This document shows positions 46,867 to 55,822 of a stretch of DNA of 64,000 nt, one piece after another. The notes beneath the pieces were generated by a model. The model did no database searches. It was given only the letters and a program-made list of their open reading frames with translations, and had not been told where the DNA came from. Source of the DNA: Lentzea sp033794685 (GTDB taxonomy: Bacteria; Actinomycetota; Actinomycetes; Mycobacteriales; Pseudonocardiaceae); assembly GCA_033794685.1 (NCBI GenBank), contig JARAYZ010000009.1. The stretch is one strand, 5' to 3'. The position numbers and the translations under genes are program-made. Positions within the stretch are counted from its first letter, which is position 1. Each line of letters opens with the position of its first letter.

Positions 46867-48344
46867 TGAGCCGCGCACCCCGAGACAGCGGGCAACGGCG
46901 CGGGCGCTCCGAACGAGGGCAGACCCAGGCCGATGCCCGCGGTCTTGGGCTTGATGCCGGCCTCGGAGCGGTCGCCGGCCTTGGTGCGGCGCCACGTCAG
47001 CGGTTCGCCGTCCGCGACGAGGTAGTGCGGGGCCGCGTACGTCACGACGGTCTCGACGACGTCGCCGGGACGCGGAGCCGTCGCGCCAGGAGTGAAGTGC
47101 ACGAGACGGCCGTCGCGCGCACGGCCGCTCATCCGCTGGGTCTCGGCGTCGCGCTTGCCCTCACCGGTCGCGACGAGGACCTCGACCGTGCGGCCGACCT
47201 GCTCGATGTTCAACGAGTGCGTCATCTCGTTCTGCAGCGCCACGAGCCGGTCGAAGCGCTCCTGCACGACGGCCTTGGGCAACTGGTCCGGCAGGTCGGC
47301 GGCCGGGGTGCCGGGGCGCTTCGAGTACTGGAACGTGAACGCGGAGGAGAACCGCGCCTGGCGCACCACGTCGAGCGTGCCCTGGAAGTCCTCCTCGGTC
47401 TCGCCGGGGAAGCCCACGATGATGTCCGTGGTGATCGCGGCGTCCGGCATCGCGGCACGGACCTTCTCGATGATCCCCAGGTACTTCTCGGTGCGGTACG
47501 AGCGGCGCATCGCCTTGAGCAGACGGTCCGAACCGGACTGCAGCGGCATGTGCAGGCTGGGGCACACCGCGGGCGTCTCGGCCATGGCGGCGATGACGTC
47601 GTCGGTGAAGTCCTTGGGGTGCGGGGAGGTGAAGCGCACGCGCTCCAGCCCGTCGATCTCGCCGCAGGCGCGCAGCAGCTTGCCGAACGCCAGCCTGTCG
47701 CCGAACTCGACGCCGTAGGAGTTGACGTTCTGCCCCAGCAGCGTCACCTCCAGCACACCCTCGTCGACGAGCGTCTGCACCTCGGCGAGCACGTCGCCGG
47801 GACGGCGGTCCTTCTCCTTGCCGCGCAACGAGGGCACGATGCAGAACGTGCAGGTGTTGTTGCAGCCCACCGAGATCGACACCCATCCCGAGTAGGCGGA
47901 GTCGCGCGCGGCCGGCAGCGACGACGGGAACGTCTCCAGCGAGTCGAGGATCTCGACCTGTGCCTCGGAGTTGTGGCGGGCGCGTTCGAGCAGCACCGGC
48001 AGCGACCCGATGTTGTGCGTGCCGAACACGACGTCCACCCACGGCGCGCGCCGGACGATCTCGCTGCGGTCCTTCTGCGCGAGGCAGCCGCCGACGGCGA
48101 TCTGCATGTTCGGATTCGCCGTCTTCTGCGGGGCCAGGTGGCCCAGCGTGCCGTACAGCTTGTTGTCCGCGTTCTCACGGACCGCGCAGGTGTTGAAGAC
48201 GACGACGTCCGCCTGCTCGTCCTCGGTGGCACGCGCGTAGCCCGCGTCTTCCAGCAGACCGGCGAGCCGCTCGGAGTCGTGCACGTTCATCTGACACCCG
48301 AACGTGCGGATCTGGAAGCTTTTGCGAACTTGCGCGGTACTCAC
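46863..48344 (-). CDS. miaB: tRNA-2-methylthio-N6-dimethylallyladenosine synthase
   Basis: Radical SAM methylthiotransferase of 493 aa acting on i6A37 tRNA made by MiaA. The N-terminal cluster-binding cysteines are in RTFGCQMNVHDSERL, FNTCAVRENAD and VGGCLAQKD. The radical SAM CxxxCxxC is SVGCNNTCTFCIVP. A C-terminal TRAM region (about 380-450: VEVLVATGEGKRD) follows. GTG 48344 fits the family N-terminus; a longer in-frame extension overlapping the divergent TAXI gene is rejected. Confidence 0.95.
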   Translation of the reverse strand: MSTAQVRKSFQIRTFGCQMNVHDSERLAGLLEDAGYARATEDEQADVVVFNTCAVRENADNKLYGTLGHLAPQKTANPNMQIAVGGCLAQKDRSEIVRRAPWVDVVFGTHNIGSLPVLLERARHNSEAQVEILDSLETFPSSLPAARDSAYSGWVSISVGCNNTCTFCIVPSLRGKEKDRRPGDVLAEVQTLVDEGVLEVTLLGQNVNSYGVEFGDRLAFGKLLRACGEIDGLERVRFTSPHPKDFTDDVIAAMAETPAVCPSLHMPLQSGSDRLLKAMRRSYRTEKYLGIIEKVRAAMPDAAITTDIIVGFPGETEEDFQGTLDVVRQARFSSAFTFQYSKRPGTPAADLPDQLPKAVVQERFDRLVALQNEMTHSLNIEQVGRTVEVLVATGEGKRDAETQRMSGRARDGRLVHFTPGATAPRPGDVVETVVTYAAPHYLVADGEPLTWRRTKAGDRSEAGIKPKTAGIGLGLPSFGAPAPLPAVSGCAAQ

Positions 48345-48474
48345 AGGAACACGATAACCCCTGGTCACACGCCCGAGTCTCGCGGACCGGGCAAAGGCGG
48401 CCCCATCCGCGCGTTGACCAGGCAGGACCTTCGTCGGGTGCAGGCCCGGCCCGCCCCCGTGGCACGATGCGCTG

Positions 48475-49389
48475 GTGTTCGGACGAGTGCATGTCGCCGT
48501 GAGCCTGCTGACCGCCGCAACGGTCCTGACGGGCTGTAGCAGCTCGGTGTCGAACATCAAGATCACGATGGCGACGGGCAGCGAGACCGGCGTCTACTAC
48601 GCGCTCGGCAGTGGCCTCGCGGACATCTGGAGCGGCCGTCTCGGCATCGCGCGGCCCCAGGTCGTCCGGACCGACGGGTCGAAGGACAACGTCACCCGGC
48701 TCGTCACCGGCCAGGCCGAGGTCGGCTTCTCGCAGGCCGACGCGGTCGAGGGGATGGAAGGCGCGTCGAAGCTGCGCGCGCTGGCCCGCATGCACGACGA
48801 CTACCTGCAGGTCATCGTCCGCGCCGACCTGCCGGTGACGAAGCTCGGCGAACTGTCGGGGCTGCGCGTGTCGATCGGCGCGACGGGCTCGGGTGTCGAG
48901 ATCATCGCGAGCCGGCTGCTGCGGGCCCGCAACGTCACGCCCCAGGCCGTGAACCTCGGCCTCGACGACTCGGCGCAGGCCATGCAGGAGGGCAGGATCG
49001 ACGCGTTCTTCTGGTCGGGCGGCCTGCCGACGGGCCGGATCACCGACCTCACCAAGGGCCTCGGCGTGCGGATGCTCGACCTGAAGGACGAGCTGCCGGC
49101 GTTCCGCCAGCAGTACCCCGTGTACGGGTCGGCGACGCTGCCCGCCTCGATCTACAACCTGCGCTCCGGCCCGGTCATCACGCTGGTGGTGCGCAACTTC
49201 CTGCTCGTCACCGAGTCGATGCCCGACGACGTGGCCGAGGCGCTGGTGCGGCAGCTCTTCGACGGTCAGCCCGATCTCGTGAAGGCGCACTCGGCGGCGC
49301 GCACGATCGAGCAGAGATCCGCGATCGAGACGTCGCCGGTGCCGCTGCACAACGGCGCCATGCGCTACTACCGCGAGGCCAAGGTCTGA
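48475..49389 (+). CDS. TAXI-family solute-binding lipoprotein
   Basis: TRAP-associated extracytoplasmic immunogenic (TAXI) protein of 304 aa, a periplasmic-type binding fold that in characterised relatives binds glutamate or glutamine. GTG 48475 gives a signal peptide with lipobox ATVLTGC. TAXI landmarks: ITMATGSETGVYYALGSGLA, VGFSQADAVEGM, VSIGATGSGVEIIASRLL and FFWSGGLPTG. No TRAP permease genes adjoin. Instead it abuts the sensor kinase stop exactly (49389/49390), with the glutamate importer beyond, hinting at a sensing role. Confidence 0.88.
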   Translation: MFGRVHVAVSLLTAATVLTGCSSSVSNIKITMATGSETGVYYALGSGLADIWSGRLGIARPQVVRTDGSKDNVTRLVTGQAEVGFSQADAVEGMEGASKLRALARMHDDYLQVIVRADLPVTKLGELSGLRVSIGATGSGVEIIASRLLRARNVTPQAVNLGLDDSAQAMQEGRIDAFFWSGGLPTGRITDLTKGLGVRMLDLKDELPAFRQQYPVYGSATLPASIYNLRSGPVITLVVRNFLLVTESMPDDVAEALVRQLFDGQPDLVKAHSAARTIEQRSAIETSPVPLHNGAMRYYREAKV

Positions 49390-50775
49390 TCAGACCGCCG
49401 GGAGCGTGATCACGACCTTCAGCCCGCCGTCCGCGGGGGATTCGAGGTCGACGGTGCCGTCGACGCGTTCGACGAGCAGCCGCACGATCGACAGCCCCAG
49501 CCCGGAGCCCGGCACGTTCTGGTGAGCCGGGCTGCGCCAGAACCGGTCGGTGGCCCGTTCGAGCTCGTCGGCCTGCAGGCCGGGCCCGTGGTCGGCGACG
49601 GAGAGCCGGACCATCCCGCCGGTCTTGCGGGCGTCGACCACGATCAGCGTGCCCTCCGCGGTGAACTTGAGCGCGTTGTCGAGCAGCGCGTCCAGGATCG
49701 TCTCCACCCCGCGCGGCGGGACGAGGGCCATGCCGACCCGTTCCCCGTCGAGCACGAGGTGGACCTCCTTCGCCGCCGCGGCCGACGACCACGCCGAGAG
49801 CCGTGCCGCCACGGACTTGTCGACGTCGACCGGGACCGGGTCCACGGAACTGGACTCGGCGCGCGCCATGGAGAGCAGCTCGTCGAGGATGCGGTTGAGG
49901 CGGTCGGTCTCGCTCAGCGCCTCGACCTGGTGCACCTCCGCCTCCGCGTCGACGTGACCCTCCAGATTGGACAGCCGGAGTTTCAGCGCCGTCAACGGGT
50001 TGCGCAGCTGGTGCGAGGCGTCGGCGACGAAGGCCCGTTGCGCGGCAAGCACGTCGCTCACGTTCGCGGCCATCTGGTCGAACGACCGCGAGAGCTGGCG
50101 CAGTTCCGGCGGCCCGGACTCCGCGCCCACCGGAGGCACCGGCCGGCCCGACACCACCGCCGCGAGGAGCTTCCCGGTCGCGTCGTCGAGCGCCTGCACC
50201 GGCCGCAGCGTCCAGCGCACCACCGGCAGCGCCAGCAGCACCGCGAGCGCCAGCACCAGCAGGCTCGTGGCCAGCAGCAGGGCCCACCACGCGAGCACCT
50301 CGAACCGGGTCTTGGCCGTCGGTGAGAACGTGATCACCGCGCCCCGCACCTCACCGTCGACCAGCACCGGCTCGGCGAGCACGACCATCGTGTCGCTCCA
50401 CGGCATGAACAGCGGCGGAGCGACCGGCAGGCGCCCGGCCAGCGCCTTGCTGACCAGGTCCTGCACGGTGCTGTCCCCGAGTGCCAGGTCGTTGCGCGAC
50501 GCCACCAGCGGCACGGTCGGCGCGTCGCGGGCCACCACGGCGACGCCGATGTCGTACAGCTCGTCGTAGCGCTCCAGCTCCGGCCGGAGCAGGTGCGGGC
50601 TGTCGTCGATCAACGGCCGTTGCGCCAGCGACGCGAACCGGCTGGTGTCGGTGAGCCGGTCGAGGAACATCTCCTGCTGTTCCGCGGAAGCCACGCCGCG
50701 GCCCAGCGGCACGCCCAGTCCCACCAGGACCAGCACGATGAGCGCGAGCACCACGCCCAGCAGCCGAGACCTCAC
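49390..50775 (-). CDS. gluK: Sensor histidine kinase, GluK-like
   Basis: Membrane sensor kinase of 461 aa. Two transmembrane helices (about 7-27, LLGVVLALIVLVLVGLGVPL; about 160-185, ALLLATSLLVLALAVLLALP) flank an extracellular domain of about 130 aa. HAMP follows, then the phospho-His in ADASHQLRNPLTALKLRL. The catalytic domain has the N box DNALKFT, DHGPGL and GSGLGLSIV. With the response regulator and divergent gluABCD it matches the glutamate-sensing GluR-GluK system described in Streptomyces coelicolor. The name is assigned from that context. Confidence 0.85.
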   Translation of the reverse strand: MRSRLLGVVLALIVLVLVGLGVPLGRGVASAEQQEMFLDRLTDTSRFASLAQRPLIDDSPHLLRPELERYDELYDIGVAVVARDAPTVPLVASRNDLALGDSTVQDLVSKALAGRLPVAPPLFMPWSDTMVVLAEPVLVDGEVRGAVITFSPTAKTRFEVLAWWALLLATSLLVLALAVLLALPVVRWTLRPVQALDDATGKLLAAVVSGRPVPPVGAESGPPELRQLSRSFDQMAANVSDVLAAQRAFVADASHQLRNPLTALKLRLSNLEGHVDAEAEVHQVEALSETDRLNRILDELLSMARAESSSVDPVPVDVDKSVAARLSAWSSAAAAKEVHLVLDGERVGMALVPPRGVETILDALLDNALKFTAEGTLIVVDARKTGGMVRLSVADHGPGLQADELERATDRFWRSPAHQNVPGSGLGLSIVRLLVERVDGTVDLESPADGGLKVVITLPAV

Positions 50776-50832
50776 AGCCCGTCACCCCACCCGGTCGCGA
50801 CACGCCGACGGAAGAACATCACCCAATCGAGA

Positions 50833-51507
50833 TCACACCTGCCCCAGCCGATATCCGACGCCCCGCACGGTCTCCAGCAACGCGGGCCTGCCGAGCTTGG
50901 TCCGCAACGTGGCGACGTGCACGTCGAGCGTGCGGTTCGCGCCGGACCACGTGCGGCCCCACACCTCCGCGAGGATCCGCTCCCGCGTGCACACCGCGCC
51001 ACCCGCGGCCATGACCAGGGCGAGCACCTGGAACTCCTTGCGGGACAGGGCGACCGACTGCCCCGCGACCGTGACCTCGTGACGTCCCAGGTCGACCCGC
51101 ACGTCACCGGTCTCGAACACCTCTGTGGACACCGCGCCCACACCGACCGGATCGGCACCGCGGCGACGCCTCACGGCGTGCACCCGCGCGACGAGTTCTC
51201 CCACGTCATAAGGCTTGACCAGGTAGTCGTCGGCCCCGGCGTGCAGGCCGAGGATCCGGTCGTCGATCTCCCCTCTCGCGGACACCACGATGATCGCGAC
51301 GTCCGACGCGGCCCTGATGGCACGGCACAGCGTCACTCCGTCCATGTCGGGCAGGCCGAGGTCGAGCAGCACCACGTCGACGCCGGCGAGCCGGTCGAGC
51401 GTGCCGCGGCCCGTGGCCTGCCGGTCCACGTGGAAACCCCGTCTGGTCAGGGCTGGGACCAAGGCCTCGGCGACCCTGTCGTCGTCCTCGACGAGCAGCA
51501 CGCGCAC
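50833..51507 (-). CDS. gluR: OmpR-family response regulator, GluR-like
   Basis: Response regulator of 224 aa. The receiver domain (1-120) has the acidic pocket LLVEDDD, phospho-Asp in VVLLDLGLPDMDGV and Lys in DDYLVKPYDVGE. The C-terminal winged helix (about 130-224) shows LSRKEFQVLALVMAAGGAVC and LDVHVATLRTKLGRP. GTG 51507 has GGGAGG 8 bases before; an upstream in-frame extension is rejected. It is followed by gluK after 57 bp and divergent from gluABCD, its likely target. Confidence 0.88.
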   Translation of the reverse strand: MRVLLVEDDDRVAEALVPALTRRGFHVDRQATGRGTLDRLAGVDVVLLDLGLPDMDGVTLCRAIRAASDVAIIVVSARGEIDDRILGLHAGADDYLVKPYDVGELVARVHAVRRRRGADPVGVGAVSTEVFETGDVRVDLGRHEVTVAGQSVALSRKEFQVLALVMAAGGAVCTRERILAEVWGRTWSGANRTLDVHVATLRTKLGRPALLETVRGVGYRLGQV

Positions 51508-51643
51508 TTTCGCTACCTCCCGGGCAACCGATGTCTGCCTGTGACAGAGTTGAGACCCTAAGTCTTGCTCAATGTCCTGGACTGGTGTGGTGGCGGACAC
51601 CTAGGTTTCCGCCAACGCCGACGACCCCCAAATGGAGGACTGG

Positions 51644-52396
51644 ATGACTGCCGCCTCTGCCCCGCCGATGATTCGTGTGGCGGGTGTGGACAAGTTCTTC
51701 GGCCCGTTGCACGTGCTCAAGAACGTGCAGCTGGAAGTGCCGAAGGGGCAGGTCGTGGTCGTGCTGGGGCCGTCGGGTTCCGGTAAGTCGACCCTGTGCC
51801 GGACCATCAACCGCCTCGAGCCGATCGATTCGGGCGTCATCGAGGTCGACGGGCAACCACTTCCCGCCGAAGGAAAAGAACTGGCCCGCCTCCGTGCCGA
51901 TGTCGGCATGGTGTTCCAGTCCTTCAACCTTTTCGCGCACAAGACCATCGGCGAGAACGTGATGCTCGCGCCCATGAAGGTGCGCAAGACTCCGGCCGCC
52001 GACGCCCGCAAGACCGCGATGGAGCTGCTGGAGCGAGTCGGGATCGCCAACCAGGCCGACAAGTTCCCCGCTCAGCTCTCCGGTGGGCAGCAGCAGCGCG
52101 CGGCGATCGCCCGCGCGCTCGCCATGAAGCCCAAGGTGATGCTGTTCGACGAGCCGACCTCCGCGCTCGACCCCGAGATGGTCCAGGAGGTTCTGGACGT
52201 CATGACGGGCCTGGCCAAGGACGGGATGACCATGCTGGTCGTCACCCACGAGATGGGCTTCGCCCGCAAGGCCGCGGACCGGGTGATCTTCATGTCCGAC
52301 GGCGAGGTCGTCGAGGATTCCACCCCGGAAGAGTTCTTCTCGGCCCCGAAGTCCAACCGCGCGAAGGACTTCCTTGGCAAGATCCTGACTCACTAG
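51644..52396 (+). CDS. gluA: Glutamate ABC transporter ATP-binding protein
   Basis: ATPase of a polar amino acid importer, 250 aa. Walker A GPSGSGKSTLCRT, Q-loop VFQSFNLFAHKT, signature LSGGQQQRAAIARAL, Walker B VMLFDEPTSALD and H-loop VTHEMGFARK are all present. ATG 51644 has GGAGG 5 bases before it and is preferred over an ATG 12 bp upstream. First gene of gluABCD. A GGCGGA/TCCGCC hairpin (51592-51613) lies in the leader. Confidence 0.92.
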   Translation: MTAASAPPMIRVAGVDKFFGPLHVLKNVQLEVPKGQVVVVLGPSGSGKSTLCRTINRLEPIDSGVIEVDGQPLPAEGKELARLRADVGMVFQSFNLFAHKTIGENVMLAPMKVRKTPAADARKTAMELLERVGIANQADKFPAQLSGGQQQRAAIARALAMKPKVMLFDEPTSALDPEMVQEVLDVMTGLAKDGMTMLVVTHEMGFARKAADRVIFMSDGEVVEDSTPEEFFSAPKSNRAKDFLGKILTH

Positions 52397-52435
52397 TAGT
52401 CAGCCCACTTTCGAACGAATGGCAGGAGAAGGACG

Positions 52436-53329
52436 ATGAGGGTTCGCACCCTTGCGGCGGTGCTGCTCACGGGCGCACTGGCCTTGACCGCGTGTGGCAA
52501 GGAGGGCAGCCCGACCGATCAGCCGGCGCCCGCCGGCCTCTTCGAGGTCGCCAAGGACGTCAAGGTCGAGGGCTCGCCCTCGTTCGAGAAGATCAAGGCG
52601 CGCGGCGAGCTCATCGTCGGTGTCAAGGAAGACCAGCCGGGTCTGGGCTACAAGGACCCGACGACGAACAAGTACAGCGGCTTCGACATCGACATCGCGC
52701 GCCTGATCGCCGCGAAGCTGGGCTTCGACCCCGAGACGAAGATCCAGTTCAAGACGATCCAGTCCGCCGCTCGCGAGCAGGCGCTGATCAACGGTGACGT
52801 CGACTACTACGTCGGCACCTACACGATCAACGCCGGTCGCAAGGAGAAGGTCTCGTTCGCGGGCCCGTACTTCGTCGCCGGCCAGGACCTGCTGATCAAG
52901 GCCGACAACACCACGATCACCGGCAAGGACACCCTCAAGGGCAAGAAGGTGTGCTCGGTGACCGGCTCGACGCCGGCCAAGCGCATCAAGGACGAGAAGC
53001 TCACCGAGGAAGGCAACGTCCTCGAGTTCCAGGGCTACTCGCAGTGCGTCACCAAGCTGCTCAACGGTGAGGTCGACGCGGTCACCACCGACGACGCGAT
53101 CCTCAAGGGCTACGCGGCCGCCGAGGAGGGCAAGCTGAAGGTCGTCGGCAAGACGTTCTCCAGCGAGCCGTACGGCATCGGCCTGCCCAAGGACGACAAG
53201 GCCCTGCGCGACAAGGTGAACGACATCCTGCAGTCCTCGCTCGACGACGGCTCGTGGCAGAAGATCTACGACGGCACGCTGGGCAAGTCCGGCTCGTCCG
53301 CCGAGAAGCCGAAGATCGACCGGTACTGA
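52436..53329 (+). CDS. gluB: Glutamate-binding lipoprotein of ABC transporter
   Basis: Solute-binding lipoprotein of 297 aa with signal peptide and lipobox ALTACGK. SBP family 3 features: GELIVGVKEDQPGLGYKD, GFDIDIARLIAAKLG and YYVGTYTINAGRKEKVSFAG. It delivers glutamate or a related amino acid to GluCD. It lies 39 bp after gluA, and a stable hairpin separates it from gluC, which probably keeps binding protein levels above permease levels. Confidence 0.92.
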   Translation: MRVRTLAAVLLTGALALTACGKEGSPTDQPAPAGLFEVAKDVKVEGSPSFEKIKARGELIVGVKEDQPGLGYKDPTTNKYSGFDIDIARLIAAKLGFDPETKIQFKTIQSAAREQALINGDVDYYVGTYTINAGRKEKVSFAGPYFVAGQDLLIKADNTTITGKDTLKGKKVCSVTGSTPAKRIKDEKLTEEGNVLEFQGYSQCVTKLLNGEVDAVTTDDAILKGYAAAEEGKLKVVGKTFSSEPYGIGLPKDDKALRDKVNDILQSSLDDGSWQKIYDGTLGKSGSSAEKPKIDRY

Positions 53330-53342
53330 CGGTTCCTCACGT

Positions 53343-53373
53343 GGCCGGTGGATCCCGCGTGGGTCCACCGGCC
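53343..53373 (+). terminator. Intercistronic hairpin between gluB and gluC
   Basis: 13 bp arms with one G-U-type mismatch around CGCGT, 13 bp past the gluB stop. Likely a partial terminator or mRNA stabiliser, since gluC follows 35 bp later on the same strand. Confidence 0.6.
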
Positions 53374-53408
53374 GTTCCTTTGAAGGCGGACGGACGGCAA
53401 GGAAACCG

Positions 53409-54056
53409 ATGAGCGTCCTCACCAACAACCTAAATCTGTTCCTCAGCGCATTCGGGCAGACACTCCAGCTCTTCGCGGTCTCCGCGGTGATCTCGCTGGT
53501 GCTGGGCACGCTCCTCGCGGCCCTGAGGGTCAGCCCCGTGCCGGTGTTCCGCAGCATCGGCACGACGTACGTCACGGTCGTGCGCAACACGCCGCTGACG
53601 CTGGTCTTCGTCTTCTTCGTCTTCGCGTACCCGCTGCTGGACATCGTGAAGATCGAGCCGTACACCGCCGCGGTGGTGTCCCTGTCGCTCTACACCGCGG
53701 CGTTCGTCTGCGAGGTCGTGCGGTCGGGCATCAACACCGTGCCGGTCGGTCAGGCCGAGGCCTCGCGCGCTCTCGGTCTCACGTTCACGCAGATGCTCGG
53801 CAACGTGGTGCTGCCGCAGGCGCTGCGCTCGGTGGTGCCGCCCATGACGAGCACCATGATCGCGTTGCTGAAGAACACGACGGTCGCGTCCGGCTTCGCC
53901 GTCGTCCAGGCGGGCAACATCCGCGAGCAGCTGTCGGACCAGGGTGACAACGTCCTCATCGGACTGCTGTGGGTCGCACTCGGGTTCATCATCCTGGTGC
54001 TGCCGCTGACGTACGTCCAGCAGGTCTTCGAGAAGCGGTGGAGCGTGGCCCGATGA
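53409..54056 (+). CDS. gluC: Glutamate ABC transporter permease GluC
   Basis: Membrane permease of 215 aa of the HisM/GlnP type. Five hydrophobic helices are visible, beginning LFAVSAVISLVLGTLLAALR. The cytoplasmic EAA loop is GQAEASRALGLTFTQMLGNVV. It pairs with GluD in the membrane. ATG at 53409 after an aaggaaaccg site. It overlaps gluD by ATGA. Confidence 0.92.
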   Translation: MSVLTNNLNLFLSAFGQTLQLFAVSAVISLVLGTLLAALRVSPVPVFRSIGTTYVTVVRNTPLTLVFVFFVFAYPLLDIVKIEPYTAAVVSLSLYTAAFVCEVVRSGINTVPVGQAEASRALGLTFTQMLGNVVLPQALRSVVPPMTSTMIALLKNTTVASGFAVVQAGNIREQLSDQGDNVLIGLLWVALGFIILVLPLTYVQQVFEKRWSVAR

Positions 54057-54934
54057 GCATGGTGCTGTTCGACGTCCCCGGTCCGAAGGCCCGCGTCCGT
54101 CACAAGATCATGGCCGTCATCGGCATCGCGGCGGTGGCCGCGGCGCTGGTGTACGTGGTCATGCGGTTCATCGTCACCGACCAGTTCAGCGCCCGCAGGC
54201 TCGACTGGATCAACTACAAGCAGATCCAGCTCTCCCTGGTCGAGGCCATCGGCAACACGCTGACCGCGTTCGCCGCCGGAGCCGTGCTGGCGCTGCTGTT
54301 CGGCGCGATCTTCGCGGCCGCGCGGCTGTCCGACCACGGGTGGGTGCGCGCCCCCGCGGCGGTGATCGTCGAGATCTTCCGCGCGATCCCGCTTGTGATC
54401 ATGATGTTCTTCTTCTACTACGGCCTTCCGGTGGCCGGGGTGAAGCTGAGCGCGTTCACGGCGGTCGTGATCAGCCTGATGCTCTACAACGGCTCGGTGC
54501 TCGCCGAGATCTTCCGCGCGGGCATCAACTCGCTGCCGAAGGGCCAGAGCGAGGCCGCGTACGCGCTGGGCATGCGCAAGACGCAGGTCATGACGTTCGT
54601 GCTGCTGCCGCAGGCGTTGCGGGCGATGCTGCCGACCATCATCAGCCAGCTCGTCGTGCTGCTCAAGGACACCGCGCTCGGCTTCCTCATCACGTTCGAG
54701 GAGCTCCTGCGGTGGGGTACGCGCATCGGTGGTGACGCGGTCAACTTCGGCCGCCCGATGATCCCGGTGATGATCGTGGTCGCGATCATCTACATCGGAC
54801 TGTGCCTCCTGCTGACGTGGCTCGCCACGTACCTGGAGAAGCGCAACCGCCGCAACAAGAAGGTCGTCAAGCTCGACAACGACGACGCGAAGCAGATCCA
54901 GCTCGCGAACTCGATGGGTGGCGGCGGCATCTGA
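54053..54934 (+). CDS. gluD: Glutamate ABC transporter permease GluD
   Basis: Permease of 293 aa. An extra N-terminal helix (IGIAAVAAALVYVVMRFI) precedes the permease core, in which LSLVEAIGNTLTAFAAGAVL and the EAA loop KGQSEAAYALGMRKTQVMTF are clear. A basic C-terminal tail (KRNRRNKKVVK) follows the last helix. ATG 54053 overlaps gluC (ATGA). A GC-rich hairpin ends the operon. Confidence 0.92.
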   Translation: MSMVLFDVPGPKARVRHKIMAVIGIAAVAAALVYVVMRFIVTDQFSARRLDWINYKQIQLSLVEAIGNTLTAFAAGAVLALLFGAIFAAARLSDHGWVRAPAAVIVEIFRAIPLVIMMFFFYYGLPVAGVKLSAFTAVVISLMLYNGSVLAEIFRAGINSLPKGQSEAAYALGMRKTQVMTFVLLPQALRAMLPTIISQLVVLLKDTALGFLITFEELLRWGTRIGGDAVNFGRPMIPVMIVVAIIYIGLCLLLTWLATYLEKRNRRNKKVVKLDNDDAKQIQLANSMGGGGI

Positions 54935-54951
54935 TCCGCCGTCCGTGCGAC

Positions 54952-54986
54952 GGAACGGGGCGTGTCCACATCGGACGCGCCCCGTT
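54952..54986 (+). terminator. Terminator after gluABCD
   Basis: GAACGGGGCGTGTCC and GGACGCGCCCCGTTC pair around a short loop, about 20 bp past the gluD stop and just before the convergent lipoprotein gene. Confidence 0.7.
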
Positions 54987-54988
54987 CG

Positions 54989-55456
54989 TCATTTCCAGAG
55001 CACGGACTCGCAGTTGTTCGTCACGTAGTCCATGGCCAGTGAGCCGTCGCCCGCCTTGGCCTTCGCCGCCGTCTCGCGGGCGTAGCGCTGACCGCCGGGG
55101 TCCTCGGGTGAGAACTTCGGCAGCACCTCGTCCATCACCTTCAGAGCGGCCGTCTGCGCGTTCTGGTCGCCGCGTTTCCGGGCGTCCTCCCAGCCGAGGT
55201 ACCAGGCGCACGAGTTGGTGATCTCCAGGACGATCCGCTCGCTGCCGGCCGGTGCCCTGTCCGGCCCCGGACCCGACTTCTCCGCCAGCACCCCCAGATC
55301 GGGCTCGCGGCCGTCCGGCCAGGCGAACTTCGCGGAACCTTCCCGCATGTCCCGCGTGTACTTCCGCTGGTCCACGAGTGCGGGCTGCGCGGGAGGTGCC
55401 GAGCAGCCAGCCAGGAGCACGAGCGCGAGCAGTCCGGTCAGTTTCCGCTCCACCAC
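54989..55456 (-). CDS. Small lipoprotein, unrecognised
   Basis: Lipoprotein of 155 aa: signal VVERKLTGLLALVLLAGC with lipobox LLAGC, mature residues SAPPAQPAL. The body has SERIVLEITNSCAWYLGW and ends NNCESVLWK, so two Cys may pair. GTG 55456 has GGAGG six bases upstream and overlaps the preceding secreted gene by 19 bp. No family recognised. Probably co-expressed with the two small exported proteins upstream. Confidence 0.72.
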   Translation of the reverse strand: MVERKLTGLLALVLLAGCSAPPAQPALVDQRKYTRDMREGSAKFAWPDGREPDLGVLAEKSGPGPDRAPAGSERIVLEITNSCAWYLGWEDARKRGDQNAQTAALKVMDEVLPKFSPEDPGGQRYARETAAKAKAGDGSLAMDYVTNNCESVLWK

Positions 55457-55803
55457 AGCGTTCCTCCGACGGTGCCCGAGGTGTACGGGCTGTTCGAGGC
55501 GAGGCAGAACTTGGTGCCCGCCTTGAAGTTCGTGCCGACGTGCTTGCGGGTCTCCTCCATCCGCACGAACGCGCCGCGGGTGTCGCGGTCGCCGCACTTG
55601 TACCAGGCGAGTTGCATGACACCGGCCAGCGCGACCCTGGCGTCGATGTTCGACCCGGCGACGGTGATGGTGCGCGCGGTGGTGAACCACGTGATCTGGT
55701 TCTCCTTGAACGGCACCGTGATCGTCGTCGACGCGGCCTGGGCGGGCGTGGCCGACAGCATCGCGAAGCCCACGGCGAGCAGACCGGCGAGAGCGCGTTT
55801 CAT
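55438..55803 (-). CDS. Small secreted protein, two-gene family member 1
   Basis: Secreted protein of 121 aa: signal peptide MKRALAGLLAVGFAMLSATP then AQA. The mature domain is beta-rich (TARTITVAGSNIDARVALAG) with a Cys in WYKCGDRD and another in AGTKFCLASN, likely a disulfide. ATG 55803 has AAGGGGA. It is similar to the upstream gene (shared RTITV-GS and NF-AGT-FCL patterns), so the two arose by duplication. Function unknown. Confidence 0.72.
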   Translation of the reverse strand: MKRALAGLLAVGFAMLSATPAQAASTTITVPFKENQITWFTTARTITVAGSNIDARVALAGVMQLAWYKCGDRDTRGAFVRMEETRKHVGTNFKAGTKFCLASNSPYTSGTVGGTLWWSGN

Positions 55804-55822
55804 CGAGAGTCCCCTTCGAAGG

